Positions 9,660 through 20,101 of a stretch of DNA of 42,334 nt are shown piece after piece. The translations under genes were made by a program, and so were the position numbers. Numbering within the stretch: position 1 is the first letter of the stretch; each line of letters starts with the position of its first letter. This DNA comes from Basidiobolus meristosporus CBS 931.73 (lineage: Eukaryota; Basidiobolomycota; Basidiobolomycetes; Basidiobolales; Basidiobolaceae): positions 1-42,334 of the forward strand of contig MCFE01000718.1 in assembly GCA_002104905.1 (NCBI GenBank), read 5' to 3'. The notes below the pieces were generated by a model. That model searched no databases, had not been told where the DNA came from, and saw only the letters and a list, made by a program, of their open reading frames with translations.

Positions 9660-10243
9660 ATGTCCACTACTGCTATTACTGGAATTTTTCCCTCTGCTGA
9701 AAAGTTGGATGAATCTAACTACCAAGTGTGGAAGGTGACAATGAAGATGCTGCTATAAGAAAGAGGTCTTTGGGATATTGTCATGGGAGAAGAATGCACT
9801 CCTAAAAATGTGGGAGAGGAAGCCTTAAAGTACCAGAAGAAAGAACAAAGTGCCATTAACTGCTTTTGCCTTAATGTTAAGGACAAATTGCTAATTCAAT
9901 GCTCAAGAGCAAAAATGGCAAAGAATGCCTGGAGGGCATTAGAAGACACCTACCAGTCATGTTCAGCTGCAAAGAAAATGTATCTGAGACAAAAATTCTT
10001 TACTACAAAGATGCTGCTAGGAGAAGAAATGGACAATCTAATCAACAGAACTGCCCTGCTGGTAGATGAAATGGAATCTATGGGCATACCAACTACTGAT
10101 GAAGATGTGATAGGTACCATTCTGAATAGCCTGACAGACAGGTTTCAGGGCCTTGTATCAGCCCTAGAGTCCAGAACTGACAATTTGACCTTATATTATG
10201 TATATGGAAGGCTCCTGGATGAAGAATTAAGAAAATCAAGCGC
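9660..10243 (+). pseudogene. Copia-1D gag, part 1 (before solo LTR)
   Basis: ATG at 9660 (an in-frame ATG at 9633 overlaps the primer site). This copy has five T's in AATTTTTCCC and keeps the frame that Copia-1A and 1B lost, so it shows the ancestral gag N-terminus (GIFPSAEKLDESNYQVW). An in-frame TAA at 9756-9758 replaces the CAA found in 1A. The rest of gag is open to 10243, where a Gypsy-1 solo LTR interrupts it. The reading frame resumes at 11318 in the same phase once one copy of the GCGC duplication is removed, so the interruption is recent relative to the gag sequence. Confidence 0.85.
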
Positions 10244-11313
10244 TGTGGTGGTGTATAGGTCCAAGGGAGGGATACATCAAACACTTCTCAGGTGTTTTGT
10301 GTGTGGGATGCTCACTGGGTGCAATGACCTCTGGCAAAAGCTTTCTAGGGATACTTGGGTTCTGTCTCTAATCTAATGTGAAGGGGAATAAAGCCACAAG
10401 CTTGTCAATGGAAAACTATTGAGCTACAATCCCCAACTTAGTTGGCGTCTTAACAAAAGTATGTGCTGGGTTCAGCGTCCTTTGAGATGACAATGTACTA
10501 AAGCTTCCAAAGTCAAAACAACTGTAAACTCCACCAGTAGGGACTTGATAAGAATGCAGCTGTGGTCAATAGTTACAAAGACAGAAAAGTGTCTTTGCCT
10601 GTACAAGAACAAACTTGGGAAAGAATCAAATATAGTAAAAGATACCTACTCTGAGTATTCCTCACAAGTAGTGCCTCCAAATCAGTTAGCTGTCAGCGCG
10701 GTTTCCTGGGAGTGTCCTGTGGTCTGGGGTTGGAAGTTCAGGTAGCAGCAGGTAGCAGTGATCACACTAATCAACAAGTTGGTACATTGATAAAAGGAAT
10801 AATGATCTATTGTTGAGGGATTGCCCCCCTTTCATACTTTTCTTACTGGCTAAATGATTACTAATCATGGTGTTCCAGATGGTTCTGGATATCAATAGAA
10901 ATCTTAATGACATCAGAATGACCTAAGAATGTTCTAAGTAGGTGCTGGAAGGTTCTAAGAGGCACAGAACATCCAACCAATCAGGAATCAGTATTCTGAA
11001 ACCTGTGTAACATTGGGATACCATATATGATATGGAAATGGTAGGGATGGTCACACGGGTTGATCATGTGTCATGGGTACTTGCGCGGGTACTTGCCTAA
11101 TATAGAAGCACTTATAGCTAGTAATCATACATAAAGTGAGGGGTAACTTGTGCAATAAGGTAAGCAGGTGTGATAGTCAACCGGCTTATGGGATAGTACT
11201 GATCAGGTAAGACAAATGGGGTAAAACTAAAATAAGTGTAGTTAAGATATAGGGAAGTAGAAAATATGAGAATGAGCACATCTGTCAATGGGTGTCACTC
11301 TCACCCCACTACA
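10244..11313 (-). repeat. Solo LTR of Gypsy-1 inside Copia-1D gag
   Basis: 1,070 bp, the reverse complement of the Gypsy-1 LTRs at 20102-21180 and 26184-27260, with termini TGTGGTGG...CCCCACTACA. It is flanked by a 4-bp duplication GCGC (10240-10243 and 11314-11317). The empty site is visible in Copia-1B, which reads CAAGCACCAATAAG near 6560. No internal Gypsy-1 sequence remains, as expected after LTR-LTR recombination. Confidence 0.93.
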
Positions 11314-11317
11314 GCGC

Positions 11318-12542
11318 CAATAAGAAGGAAGAAGAAAATGCTTTAATAAACAAAGATAACCAACAAAGGAGGTACCCAAGACCTTATAAAGGCAACAGCA
11401 ACCTGTTTTGCAACTACTGCAAAAGGAAAGGACACATATCAGACCAGTGCTTCAAAAAGAAAGACAGTCAGCAGAAAATGCCTGATTATGGAGATGCTGC
11501 AACAACTGAAGATAGACTATTCATATCCGCACTAAAAATGAACACAAACAAAGATTCTCAGACATGGTATATTGACTCTGGAGCATCTCAACACTTTACA
11601 CACCAAAAAAAACTTTTTACCCAATATCAAGAAATTCCAATTAAGAAGGTTTTCATGGGTGACAATAGAACACTTGATGCAGTGGGAGAAGGAACTATCC
11701 AAGTAAACCTTAGAAGCAGTAAAGGAAGCCATACACTGACCCTCAAAGAAGTACTATATGTACCTGAAATAGCCAAGAACCTACTATCTGTAAGCAAGGC
11801 CACAGCAGAAGGCCTCAGTTTCAGCTTTGACAATTCTAGATGCAAGATCACTGATCAAAATGGTGCCCATATTGCTTTGGGTATCAGAGATCAGATTCTA
11901 TACAAGTTGACTTATATTCCATCATATTTGGAGGCGAATATAAGTAACTTAAATGAAGAAACACCAATGCTTTGGCACAGGAGATTTGGGCATATCAATT
12001 TTGATTATTTGTACAAAATGATCAAAGATCACCTAATTTCTGGAGTAAAGATTGATCCCCCAGCTAATTTGGAGCACTGTGAAGCCTGCATATATAGGAA
12101 ACAAGCCAGACAACTGTTCAAGAGCTCTGGGTTGATCAAAACTAAGAAAAAATTAGATCTAACTCACTCGGATCTGTGTGGACCTATGCAAAATTTATCC
12201 TTAGGTGTGATGAAGTATTTAATCACCCTTATTGATGATTATACAAGATACACATGGGTCTACTTCATGGAGAGAACAGAAGAAGCTCTGTCTAAGTTCT
12301 GGGAGCTTAAAGCCATGGTGGAGAGAGAAACTGGTGAAAAAATCAAGAAAATACACTCTGACAATGGTGGAGAACATACCTCAAAACTCCTCATCCACTT
12401 CTGCAAAATTTATGGGATAAAGCATGAGACTACTGTACCATACTCCCCACAGCAAAATAGAGTAGCAGAATGTGCCAACAGATCAATAATTGATATGGCA
12501 AGATCTATAATCCATGATCAAAAATTATCCTATGATTTTTAG
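11318..12542 (+). pseudogene. Copia-1D gag end, protease and integrase
   Basis: Continues gag after the solo LTR. It has a zinc knuckle (CNYCKRKGHISDQC), protease WYIDSGAS, an integrase finger (HRRFGH, CEACIYRK), then HSDLCGP, HSDNGGEH and PYSPQQNRVAEC. In the last motif the catalytic Glu is kept but NGVAER has become NRVAEC. The frame ends at TAG 12540-12542 straight after YDF. The same TAG follows DF in Copia-1C. Confidence 0.87.
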
Positions 12543-13801
12543 GCAGAATCAGTTGCCACTGCTGTATATCTTAAAAATAGGAGTTATAACAGAATACTTT
12601 GTGATTCTACTCCATTTGAAGCATGGTATGGATACAGACCAAGTGCAGTACATCTAAGAATATTTGGGTGTACAGCATATGCCAAGAAACTGCTCTGAAA
12701 TCAGTCAAAATTTGAGCCAAAAAGTGTAAAATACAAATTTCAAGCTACTGCAATGAGAGTAAAGCATACAAACTCTACAATACCAAAGTAAAGAGGCTAA
12801 TCAAGTCCAGCAATGTGTTATTTGATGAAAATTCAAAATTTTTGCAAAAAATGACATCAGATGATGACAAAAATTTGATCTAAAGTTCACCGATAGTCAG
12901 GATTGAATCAGAGCAAAATAATGCAAATTTTTTCATTCCAGAGGACTCTACAACTGTGTTTTAGCCAGAATCAGTGCCCAGGAATATCCCAGAAGTGATC
13001 ATTCTAGTATCAAATGCCTGGAGATCAAATCAGACAAGAAATAGCCCAAATTACTATAATAATGAGGGTTCAAACTTAGACTATGCCTATTCAGTCCATA
13101 TTGATGAACCCCAGACTGTAAAGGAGGCCCCAAATAGCCCTCAGACAAAGTTTTGGAGATCTGCATTGACTGAGGAATATCAGGCCCTGATGGAAAATCA
13201 AACTTGGGACTCAGTCAAATTACCAATCAACCAAAAAACAATTGGATGCAGATGGGTCTTCAAGACAAAATACAAGGCTGATGGTACAATTGAAAGATAC
13301 AAAGCAAAACCTGTAGCCAAAGGATACTCTCAAACAAAAGGAATTGACTATACTGAGACCTTTGCACCGGTAGCCAAGTTTAATTCCATCAGACTAATAT
13401 TGGCTATTGCAGCCAAATATAAGTTTTTTATTCATCAGATGGATGTAAAAACTGCATTTTTGAGTGGAGAACCTGATGAGGATGTGTATATGGACCAGCC
13501 TGATGGGTTTGCTGACCAAGATAACCCCCATTTGGTCTGCAAGCTTAAAAAGTCACTATATGGTCTCAAGCAATCACCAAGAGCCTGAAATTGCAAGATA
13601 GATTTGTATTTGGAATCTTTGAGCTTCAAAAGGAGTAATGCTGACTATAGTACATACTGTAAGCCAGACAGAGCAAATCCAGCTTCATTAGCTCTATATG
13701 TGGATGATCTTATTATAGCCACCAATAACCTAGAAACACTGGAAGAGGCTAAATCCAGCCTATCTAAGGAGTTCAAGATGTCCAATCTAGGAGAACTCAG
13801 T
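12543..13801 (+). pseudogene. Copia-1D pol, linker and RT (5' part)
   Basis: From 12543 to 12973 the integrase C-terminal linker is readable (VYLKNRSYNR, RIFGCTAYAKK) but broken by several stops and shifts. RT is clean from 12974: QTVKEAPNSPQTKFW, then MDVKTAF with the catalytic Asp, then LYGLKQSPRA, where the next Trp codon is TGA (13586-13588). The frame reopens and the YVDD box is intact at 13697-13708. It is interrupted after GELS at 13801 by an inverted-repeat element that duplicated AGT. Confidence 0.85.
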
Positions 13802-14012
13802 AGACTTGTTCCATCATTCCAGCTGGTCATAGTGCCCAATAGTGCTATAGCATGCCAGATGGTGCCTGATCATGCGACAGAGTGCTGGATGGTGCCATAC
13901 AGTGCCAATTTGGGATCAAAATTGACATGCATATGACCCTAAAATATCAAATTAATAACAAAATATACAGCACTTTCTGGCACTATGATCAACGGCACAA
14001 TGGAACAAGTCT
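13802..14012. mobile_element. AGAC-2, 211-bp terminal-inverted-repeat element (MITE-like)
   Basis: Begins AGACTTGTTCCAT and ends with its exact reverse complement (ATGGAACAAGTCT); the similarity continues imperfectly to about 48 bp. It is flanked by a 3-bp duplication AGT (13799-13801, 14013-14015). Copia-1A shows the empty site in the same gene (GAACTTAGTTACTACTTAGG). Subterminal motifs AGTGCC (13831) and AGTGCT (13841) are mirrored at 13979 and 13969, with the outer motif ending or starting 28-29 bases from each end. There is no coding capacity. It shares termini with the 734-bp element at 28114-28847, so both probably depend on the same unseen transposase. Confidence 0.82.
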
Positions 14013-14015
14013 AGT

Positions 14016-14872
14016 TACTACTTAGGGATTAAGTTCTCCATAGACAGAAGTACCCAGACTATCACCCTAAGCCAGTCCAAGTATATTCAAGATATACCAA
14101 ACAAGTACCAAATGGAAGACTGTAAACCAGCAGCTACCCCAATGGAGACAAACCTTAACTTGGTCAAAACTCAACCAAATCAAGAGAGCTTGATGTCATC
14201 TGAAAGCCCTGACTTTCCTTATCAATCTATGGCTGGCTGTCTGATATGTATCATGCTTGGAACATGTCCAGATATCTCATATTCAGTGGGAGTTGTCAGC
14301 CAACATAATCAGAACTATGGATCTGATCATATTGCAGCAGTTAAGCAGATTTTTAGATACCTAAAAGGAACTGCTGATATCTGCTTAAAATATACTTATA
14401 AGGATTCAGAACAGGATCTTGTGGGATACTCTGATGCTGATTGGGGACAAAATTTGGAAGACAGAAGATCTACCACAGGATACACCTTTCTTTACTGCAA
14501 AGGAGCAATTTCATGGAACTCAAGAAAGCAACCAACCGTAGCACTTTCTACCACAGAGGCAGAGTATATGGCAGCCTGTGAAGCTACAAAAGAAGCAATG
14601 TGGTTAAGAAAGCTTTTTACAGATTTAGGCCTAAGTCAAAAAATGCCTATTACTTTATTTCAAGATAATCAAGAAATCCAGCTTTTCATGCTAGAACCAA
14701 GCACATAGATATTAGACATCATTTCATAAGTGAAGCTATAAAGAGTAACTTAGTTAGCTTAGTTCACCCTCCTACAGATGAAATGATTGCAGATATATTT
14801 ACCAAACCATTAACTAGTGACAAGTTTGAATATCTTAGGTTAAAATTAGGACTAGTCAGTATGAACATTTAG
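14016..14872 (+). pseudogene. Copia-1D pol, RT end and RNase H
   Basis: Resumes after the inverted-repeat element with YYLGIKFSIDRS, then PDFPYQ and the RNase H residues SDADWG, STTEAEY and QDNQ. About 20 bases are missing at 14671, so the frame shifts and the main frame ends at 14708. The tail (KHIDIRHHFI, IADIFTKPL, LGLVSMNI) is legible to TAG 14870-14872. GAGTGTGAG, the purine tract that primes plus-strand synthesis, lies just before the 3' LTR. Confidence 0.85.
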
Positions 14873-14883
14873 CTGAGTGTGAG

Positions 14884-15232
14884 TGTTGTAAAAATTTGTA
14901 TTTCCACCTAAATATTTGCCTAACTTAGTCACTTAGATCATTACCTTCATATCCTAGAGAATACTGACCAAATCCCTTGTTGCGGTTTACTTAGAATATT
15001 TTCACCAAAATACCAGGTACCCAGAACATGAAAATTCTCAAAGTTGTCCAAACAGCCCCAAACTTTGCACACATGCTCTTGGGACCTTCCTTAGCCTATT
15101 CTACAAGTTTGTTATGCAAAGACCATGTAAAAGTATAAATACTACTTTTACATTCAATAAATCATTAAGTGAAAACCACATAATCTACTTGTCCTCCCAA
15201 TTACTTCCAATATCTCCAAGACTCTTACAACA
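14884..15232 (+). repeat. 3' LTR of Copia-1D
   Basis: 349 bp, TGTTGT...ACAACA, and the most regular LTR of the family in the window. The perfect dyad ATGTAAAAGTA-TAAATAC-TACTTTTACAT spans 15125-15153 and contains the TATA-like core; AATAAA follows. Confidence 0.92.
15125..15153 (+). promoter_or_regulatory. TATA-containing dyad of the Copia-1 LTR
   Basis: An 11-bp perfect inverted repeat flanks a 7-base centre, TAAATAC, which overlaps the only TATA-like sequence of the LTR. The dyad is recognisable in all Copia-1 LTRs of the window and, with altered arms, in the Copia-2 LTR at 17545-17573. It could be a core-promoter dyad or an RNA hairpin at the transcript start. The role is inferred from position only. 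Confidence 0.5.
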
Positions 15233-16450
15233 GTTTGTTATGTGTACACCGTCAAGGAACTCCACATTTGCTTTTTCTGAAAAGTGTGCTGCCATGCTGT
15301 TTAAGCTTCAAAGCCTTCTTCTTAAAATTTGTGGATTGCTTTGTAGGAATATTGGCAGGAACTTTGAGTGATGTAAGAAATTCTTTGATTTGCCAATAAT
15401 TGCTCTGTATCATATGTCTGAGTGAGAGTCCAAGACTTGTGTTTTCAAGAAACTCATCAATTTCATCATTATCAGTTGAGTACAGTCAATCTGGTTGCAT
15501 TCTAGATAAAGCAGCAGGTCCCTTGTAATTGGCTCTTGGTATGTGCTGCAGCATAAAGTCAAATATCTGAATATATGATATCTGCTGTGCTATAATAGGA
15601 TCAGGCAAAAGCTCTAACTTATTCAACATCCCTAATAATGACTTGGCATCAACCTCAAGCATCAAGTGTACTCCTAACAAGTATGGCTTTAGCTTTTTGA
15701 GTACATAGAGTATTCCAAGTGCCTCTTTCTTGATAGATGGATAGTCAAGCTCATTTGCTTTGAAAAGTCTACTGAGATATTTGCAAGGTTTTTGGTGATG
15801 ATCTTTTAAAACTTGAATCATGATTCCTCCAACCCCAATTTCAAAGCTGTTCACTGATACAATGATTGGTGGTGAATCAATAACTCTGCAGTCAATAGCT
15901 GCTAAGACAGGTGGCTTTTATAATGACTCAAGTAATGTCAACATAGCATTTGCCTGTTCTTTATGACACTCAAACTTCTGGTTTTTCTGTAATAGCCAAT
16001 TCAATGGCTTAGCAATTTGAGCATAGTTCTTGATCCAGATTCTGAATAGACCAGTAGGTCCCAATAGTTGTCTGACTTGATGAATACTGCTTGATGTCTC
16101 CCAATTTAGTGCCAATGAAAGTTCTGCAGGATCAGACAATCTCCCTTTTTCAGTAACAAGTCCACATAGAATGATTGCTATGTTGTAGCCAAACTTAAGA
16201 ATGGAGCCAAAACCTGTGTAGGCAAATTTAGACTTTCTAGCAATGCAGATATGCTCCATGGAGCCTCTTATACAAAGTTCACAAGCCAGAAACCCCAGAA
16301 GAGCCTGGAAACTTCAACAAGATCTGTCAGATATTGTAGCATATATTGGAGCAAATTATCTAATACAGAAGTCTTGATATCTGCTGTCTATGGAGCTGAA
16401 AGAAAAAGGTGCAAGGATCCACCAGATGGTTTTTATGGATTCTGAAGATA
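15233..16450 (-). pseudogene. Gypsy-3 fragment, RT end, RNase H and integrase start
   Basis: One minus-strand frame is legible from 16259 to 15233, broken by stops near 15915, at 15486-15488 and near 15255. From the right: RT/connection region (RQLLGPTGLFRIWIKNYA), RNase H (VSVNSFEIGVGG, where the usual catalytic Asp is Asn; ALGILYVLKKLKPYL; HIPRANYKGPAALSR), then an integrase lead-in (TNFKKKALKLK, TLFRKSK). Shifted pieces up to about 16420 contain a poor RT active site (QYLTDL). It is cut at 15233 by the Copia-1D LTR and lacks LTRs. It is a third gypsy family, distinct in sequence from Gypsy-1 and Gypsy-2. Confidence 0.75.
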
Positions 16451-17303
16451 CTGAGAAGATCAGCTAGCCTTGCACACCTAGCTCAAGGCTGAAAATAACT
16501 ATCAGGAAATTTAGGATAATCAAAGCCCTTATTAAGGATAATTGCACTTCCAGAAAAGCACTAATCTCTACTCTGTAAGTATATTCTGATTAGAGAAAAG
16601 CAGCTATATCACTCCAAGTCAGTGGAAGCACTCTAAAAATACCTACCAACCAACCAATGGTTCTTTCTGATACCAAACTGGGAAAATCAAGAAGCTAATG
16701 GGCTTTGAATCTACCACAAATGAAGTAATCTATCTAAAGAAAATTGCTGCTACTTAAGGAAGACAAAGATGGCCATTCTTGATCATTTTTGTGGATTTGA
16801 TGCACTAAGCATATGTGGCTCAGGTGGGAGAAGGCTATCCCTGCACAGAGCTGACCAAAAGTCTTTTTTTTTGGCCCAAATTTGTCTAAACAAGTTGGAC
16901 CTTTGCCTGCAAATAAGGAAACTCCAGATCTGCTGTAAATGACAAAACCTTAATTTGACCAAAAGTGGGTCAATTTTACTCAATAAAAGCATTGGATAGC
17001 CCAGAGACTATATATCATTATTACAATCTGACAATTAGACTTAGATCATTATTCTAGTCTGTACAACGGACAAAAACTAATCATTAGTATTTTGATCAGA
17101 CCATTCAGATTTTTGGGCATACTATTAAGTAGATATGCACATTGAGTTTTAAGTTTCTTGTTCAAATAAGTTGAGCACAAATGCATATACTGTTAGATAA
17201 TATATTAGTCCAGTAAGCAGCACAGTTAAATTCTATATGTGTATTACAGATTGCACACTCTTGATATGTCCTTATTACTCATGAATATTTTGTTGAGTGG
17301 GAG
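16451..17303. other. Decayed stretch ending in a copia-like tail
   Basis: No confident gene. The last ~25 bases (ATGAATATTTTGTTGAGTGGGAG) closely resemble the end of Copia-1 pol plus its purine tract (ATGAACATTTAGCTGAGTGGGAG), so the right end is probably the 3' tail of a heavily decayed copia element that owns the LTR at 17304. Further left I see nothing I can name. A poly-T/GGCC tract near 16863 and short frames there look like chance. Confidence 0.4.
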
Positions 17304-17652
17304 TGTTGTAATTATTAAGTTGTGACCTAAATATTCATGCTAACTTAGTCATATAGATTCTATTTTCAGATAAGCATTCTGTCCTGACTAAATTTCTTGT
17401 TGGGACTTACTTAGATTATTTTCACCAAATTATTCAGTACACAGATTATGATCTTTCTCATTGTTGTCCAAAAGCCCACAAACTTTGCACACCTATTCTT
17501 AGAACCTTCCTTAAAAAGCTCTAAATGATTGTTTGCTCTACTTTATCAAAAGTATAAATACCATACTTTTGATCTATGAGTTTACAAGTTAATAACATGT
17601 AAATCCTCTAGTTCTCCACATCACTTCCAATACTCCTCAGAATTTTGCAACA
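17304..17652 (+). repeat. LTR of a diverged copia family (Copia-2)
   Basis: 349 bp, TGTTGTAATTATTAAG...TTTTGCAACA, the same length as the Copia-1 LTR. Scattered similarity runs along its length (CCTAAATATTCA, CTAACTTAGTCA, TTTGCACACCTATTCTTAGAACCTTCCTTA). A perfect dyad ATCAAAAGTAT-AAATACC-ATACTTTTGAT lies at 17545-17573. Flanks GGGAG and TCTCT do not form a duplication, which fits a 3' LTR whose 5' partner is gone. Confidence 0.72.
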
Positions 17653-18139
17653 TCTCTATGTGCACATCTGCCCCAGTTATTTCCAAATCTTCCTGGCTGT
17701 CTTCCTTGTGCCAAATCACCACATCCATGACAGACTTGAAGGTAAGATTCTTGATGTAATTGCAATTTGGTCATACCTGCAACTTGACTTGTCTTCCTAT
17801 CTCCCTACATATCCACTTTATAGGAAACTCCCAAAAGGTGAAGCAAGGCCTAATATTTTCCACTCACCAAGTAAGATGGAGTAGAGAATGGGTACAATAG
17901 CTGCAGAGAACCGTGTGTTCAGCTTTATGCTTGCAGCATAGCAGCTTGAATCCAATCACAAACCACCTAAATAATAGCTGTAGATGCATCAAATTACAAT
18001 TGGTGAACTGCTTTTGAATAGATTTTCCTACTATGTCAGCATATGACTACCATTGATTTTAATGTACTCTATGTAGAATTGGCTTCAGAAGGCCACTTGA
18101 ATAAATGCACATCTAGCTCATCTGGTCCTTGCATTTGTA
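17653..18139. other. No recognisable gene; may hold decayed transposase C-terminus
   Basis: This lies between the Copia-2 LTR and the end of the readable Plavaka frame. The minus frame of the transposase can be followed weakly with many stops, but I recognise no motif in it. A plus-strand frame at 17645-17884 shows no family features. Confidence 0.35.
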
Positions 18140-19740
18140 CTATTGCATATGAGTATGCATATTGATTGGAGTCCATGAGAAGTATTTTGGGGTACAGATA
18201 CTCTGTAAAATCTTGCCAATTCCTACAAATTTCTCTGGTATCCTGAAGGGCCCATTTAGCTTGAAATGCCCCTTTGACAGCTTATTCAACAGTATAGGGA
18301 TATTGTTGAAAAGCAAATGCATTGCCCCCCAGTAAAAAGCTTTTTCTCCATCATATAGCCTCTATCTTATATATTTTTGGTTTCCAATTGATTCCATTTT
18401 CTGGCCAATGGCATATAGCTTGCCAACTTTGCTGCAATTGCCTGGTGACTTATGTGCATTCTCTCTGTGAGAAGATGATGTTCTTAGTATTGGACTTTGG
18501 TAATAATAATGTGTGCAGGTTATGGAGTATATCCTCTGGATTTCACATATTTGACAGCAATACTGTCCATTGTGTCCCAAAAAGCCAGCTATCTTGCTGA
18601 TGGTCAGGGTATCTCCAATGCGGATAATAATATGCACTTTCACATGACAGCCATTCACTGTTATCCTGCTTGAAAGCATACAAAATTTATGCAGCAATAG
18701 ATATATGTAGCTATCCAGGTTGGATGGTGATTTAGGCACAGATACCAGTGAGTCTACCATCTGATTTTTGCTCTGATACCATAAGATAGGCAGCAGATTC
18801 AGGTTGATGAGATGCAGTGGCCAGCAGGATTTGCTGGTAGAGTACTTGTTTAATGAGAATCCATCAAGTGCCAAGGCAAAGGCATAATCATACATACCTT
18901 CAAAGTAGCCCTTGCTTCTTAGCTGTTTGTAATGTTTGCCATCATATGGATTGGATATATTTGCTCTTGATTGATACTGAGTGTGGTACTTCATAGCTTT
19001 GCAATATTTGTCAGACTGCATGAGCCTCTCTAGATTGGGTATTACCGGAATATATCTGCAGTATGAGTGATATTTTCCCTCAATGGTGGTGGATTCCTAA
19101 CAATTTGGACATGTTACAATGGTGGTACTTTTGGATGTGAATGCCATGCAACTGTTATCACATGGTGAAATGAGGTCAGTGTCTGGGTCATATGTTGTCA
19201 GCTGCATGACAATTGTCCACTTGTACTATGTACAAGGCAAGTTTCATCCTGGAATGATTTAGGGAAGAAGTTATAATAAATCCTCAGAGCCCTCATTGCT
19301 GATATTAGTGGAAATATGCCACTTCTCTAGCCACAACATTACATCATTCACCAGTAGATGGATTACTGGGTTCACTTGGCTCCATAATGGATCCTTAGCA
19401 TTTGTTTCAATGGGTATTGTCTCATTGTATATTGAAATTTGACCATGCTCATGAGTAGTATTGTTGTTAGGGGAGATAGGCTCACAATCCATCAGTGAGC
19501 CTTCTTTGTCAGTGCTTTCACTCTGCATGCCATATTCAGAAGGCTGAGGTGAGCCCAAAGGCATCACACACTCACCTGACCCGGTTAGCACAAGGTGACA
19601 AAGACAGCCAGGTGCCTATACAGAAGTATCATCTGGCTGGCAAGATAATGTTGGTATGGTAGAGACAGATGAATGGTCAAATATGACTTGTGTGGCAAAA
19701 CACTGGCCATGACCCTTGTAAGCATCCTATGCTATCTGCA
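18140..19740 (-). pseudogene. Decayed Plavaka/Tnp2-type (CACTA-like) transposase
   Basis: A single minus-strand frame runs from about 19740 to 18140 in constant phase, broken only by stop codons: a cluster of TAA, TAA, TGA and TAG at about 19220-19275, one in the CPNC region, one at 18362, and one upstream near 19620. Readable blocks in order: an N-terminal segment of no known motif, a CPNC zinc-like motif, NPYDGKHYKQLRSKGYF, ALALDGFSLNKYSTSKSCW, LINLNLLPILWYQSKN, GHNGQYCCQICEIQRI and MHLLFNNIPILLNKL. This succession matches the Tnp2-like transposases of Plavaka/CACTA elements, which cut and paste DNA with a DDE-type nuclease. No terminal repeats were located. Confidence 0.78.
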
Positions 19741-20101
19741 TGTTTCATGGCTGAGAGGCTTGCTACAATAGCCATATGGTTTTTTTCTTTTCTCTTATGG
19801 TGTTGAATCTAAGTAGTCTTGTCCCTGGGGCAAACAGTTTGACCTTCAACAATGTAATGCTATTATATCACTTTTTGGTCAATACTTAAGTTAATCTAAG
19901 ACAGTCTTGTATTTGAAACATTGCACCTACCTGCATGTATAATTCAATGATGACTTGCCATAGTGAGCATTATAAGTAAAGTTGTAGCACAACATACACA
20001 TCTATATATAGCACTATTTCCTCTTTGGCTTGACTCACTTCCATATGTACGCTACCAAAAAACAAAGCAAGGTTGTCTAGTTCTTAAACAAGCCCCACCA
20101 C
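19741..20101. other. Intergenic flank left of Gypsy-1
   Basis: No gene recognised. The right end, CCAC at 20098-20101, is the left copy of the Gypsy-1 target duplication. The sequence that continues it across the insertion is at 27261, where pseudogene Y begins, so this stretch is probably the 5' flank of Y. Confidence 0.45.

Larger units (their letters stand above)
9281..15232 (+). mobile_element. Copia-1D, full-length but degenerate Ty1/copia element
   Basis: Plus-strand element with LTRs at 9281-9628 and 14884-15232 and all copia domains in order. It is interrupted by a Gypsy-1 solo LTR (10244-11313) and a 211-bp inverted-repeat element (13802-14012). The flanks do not form a target duplication: GAGAG lies on the left, inside Copia-1C, and GTTTG on the right, next to Gypsy-3. 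The two LTRs also differ at many positions. It may therefore be a recombinant between two insertions, or its flanks were rearranged afterwards. Confidence 0.88.

Noticed and set aside
16251-16445. 64-codon plus-strand frame over the Gypsy-3 RT
   Set aside because: It is the antisense shadow of legible Gypsy-3 RT remnants.
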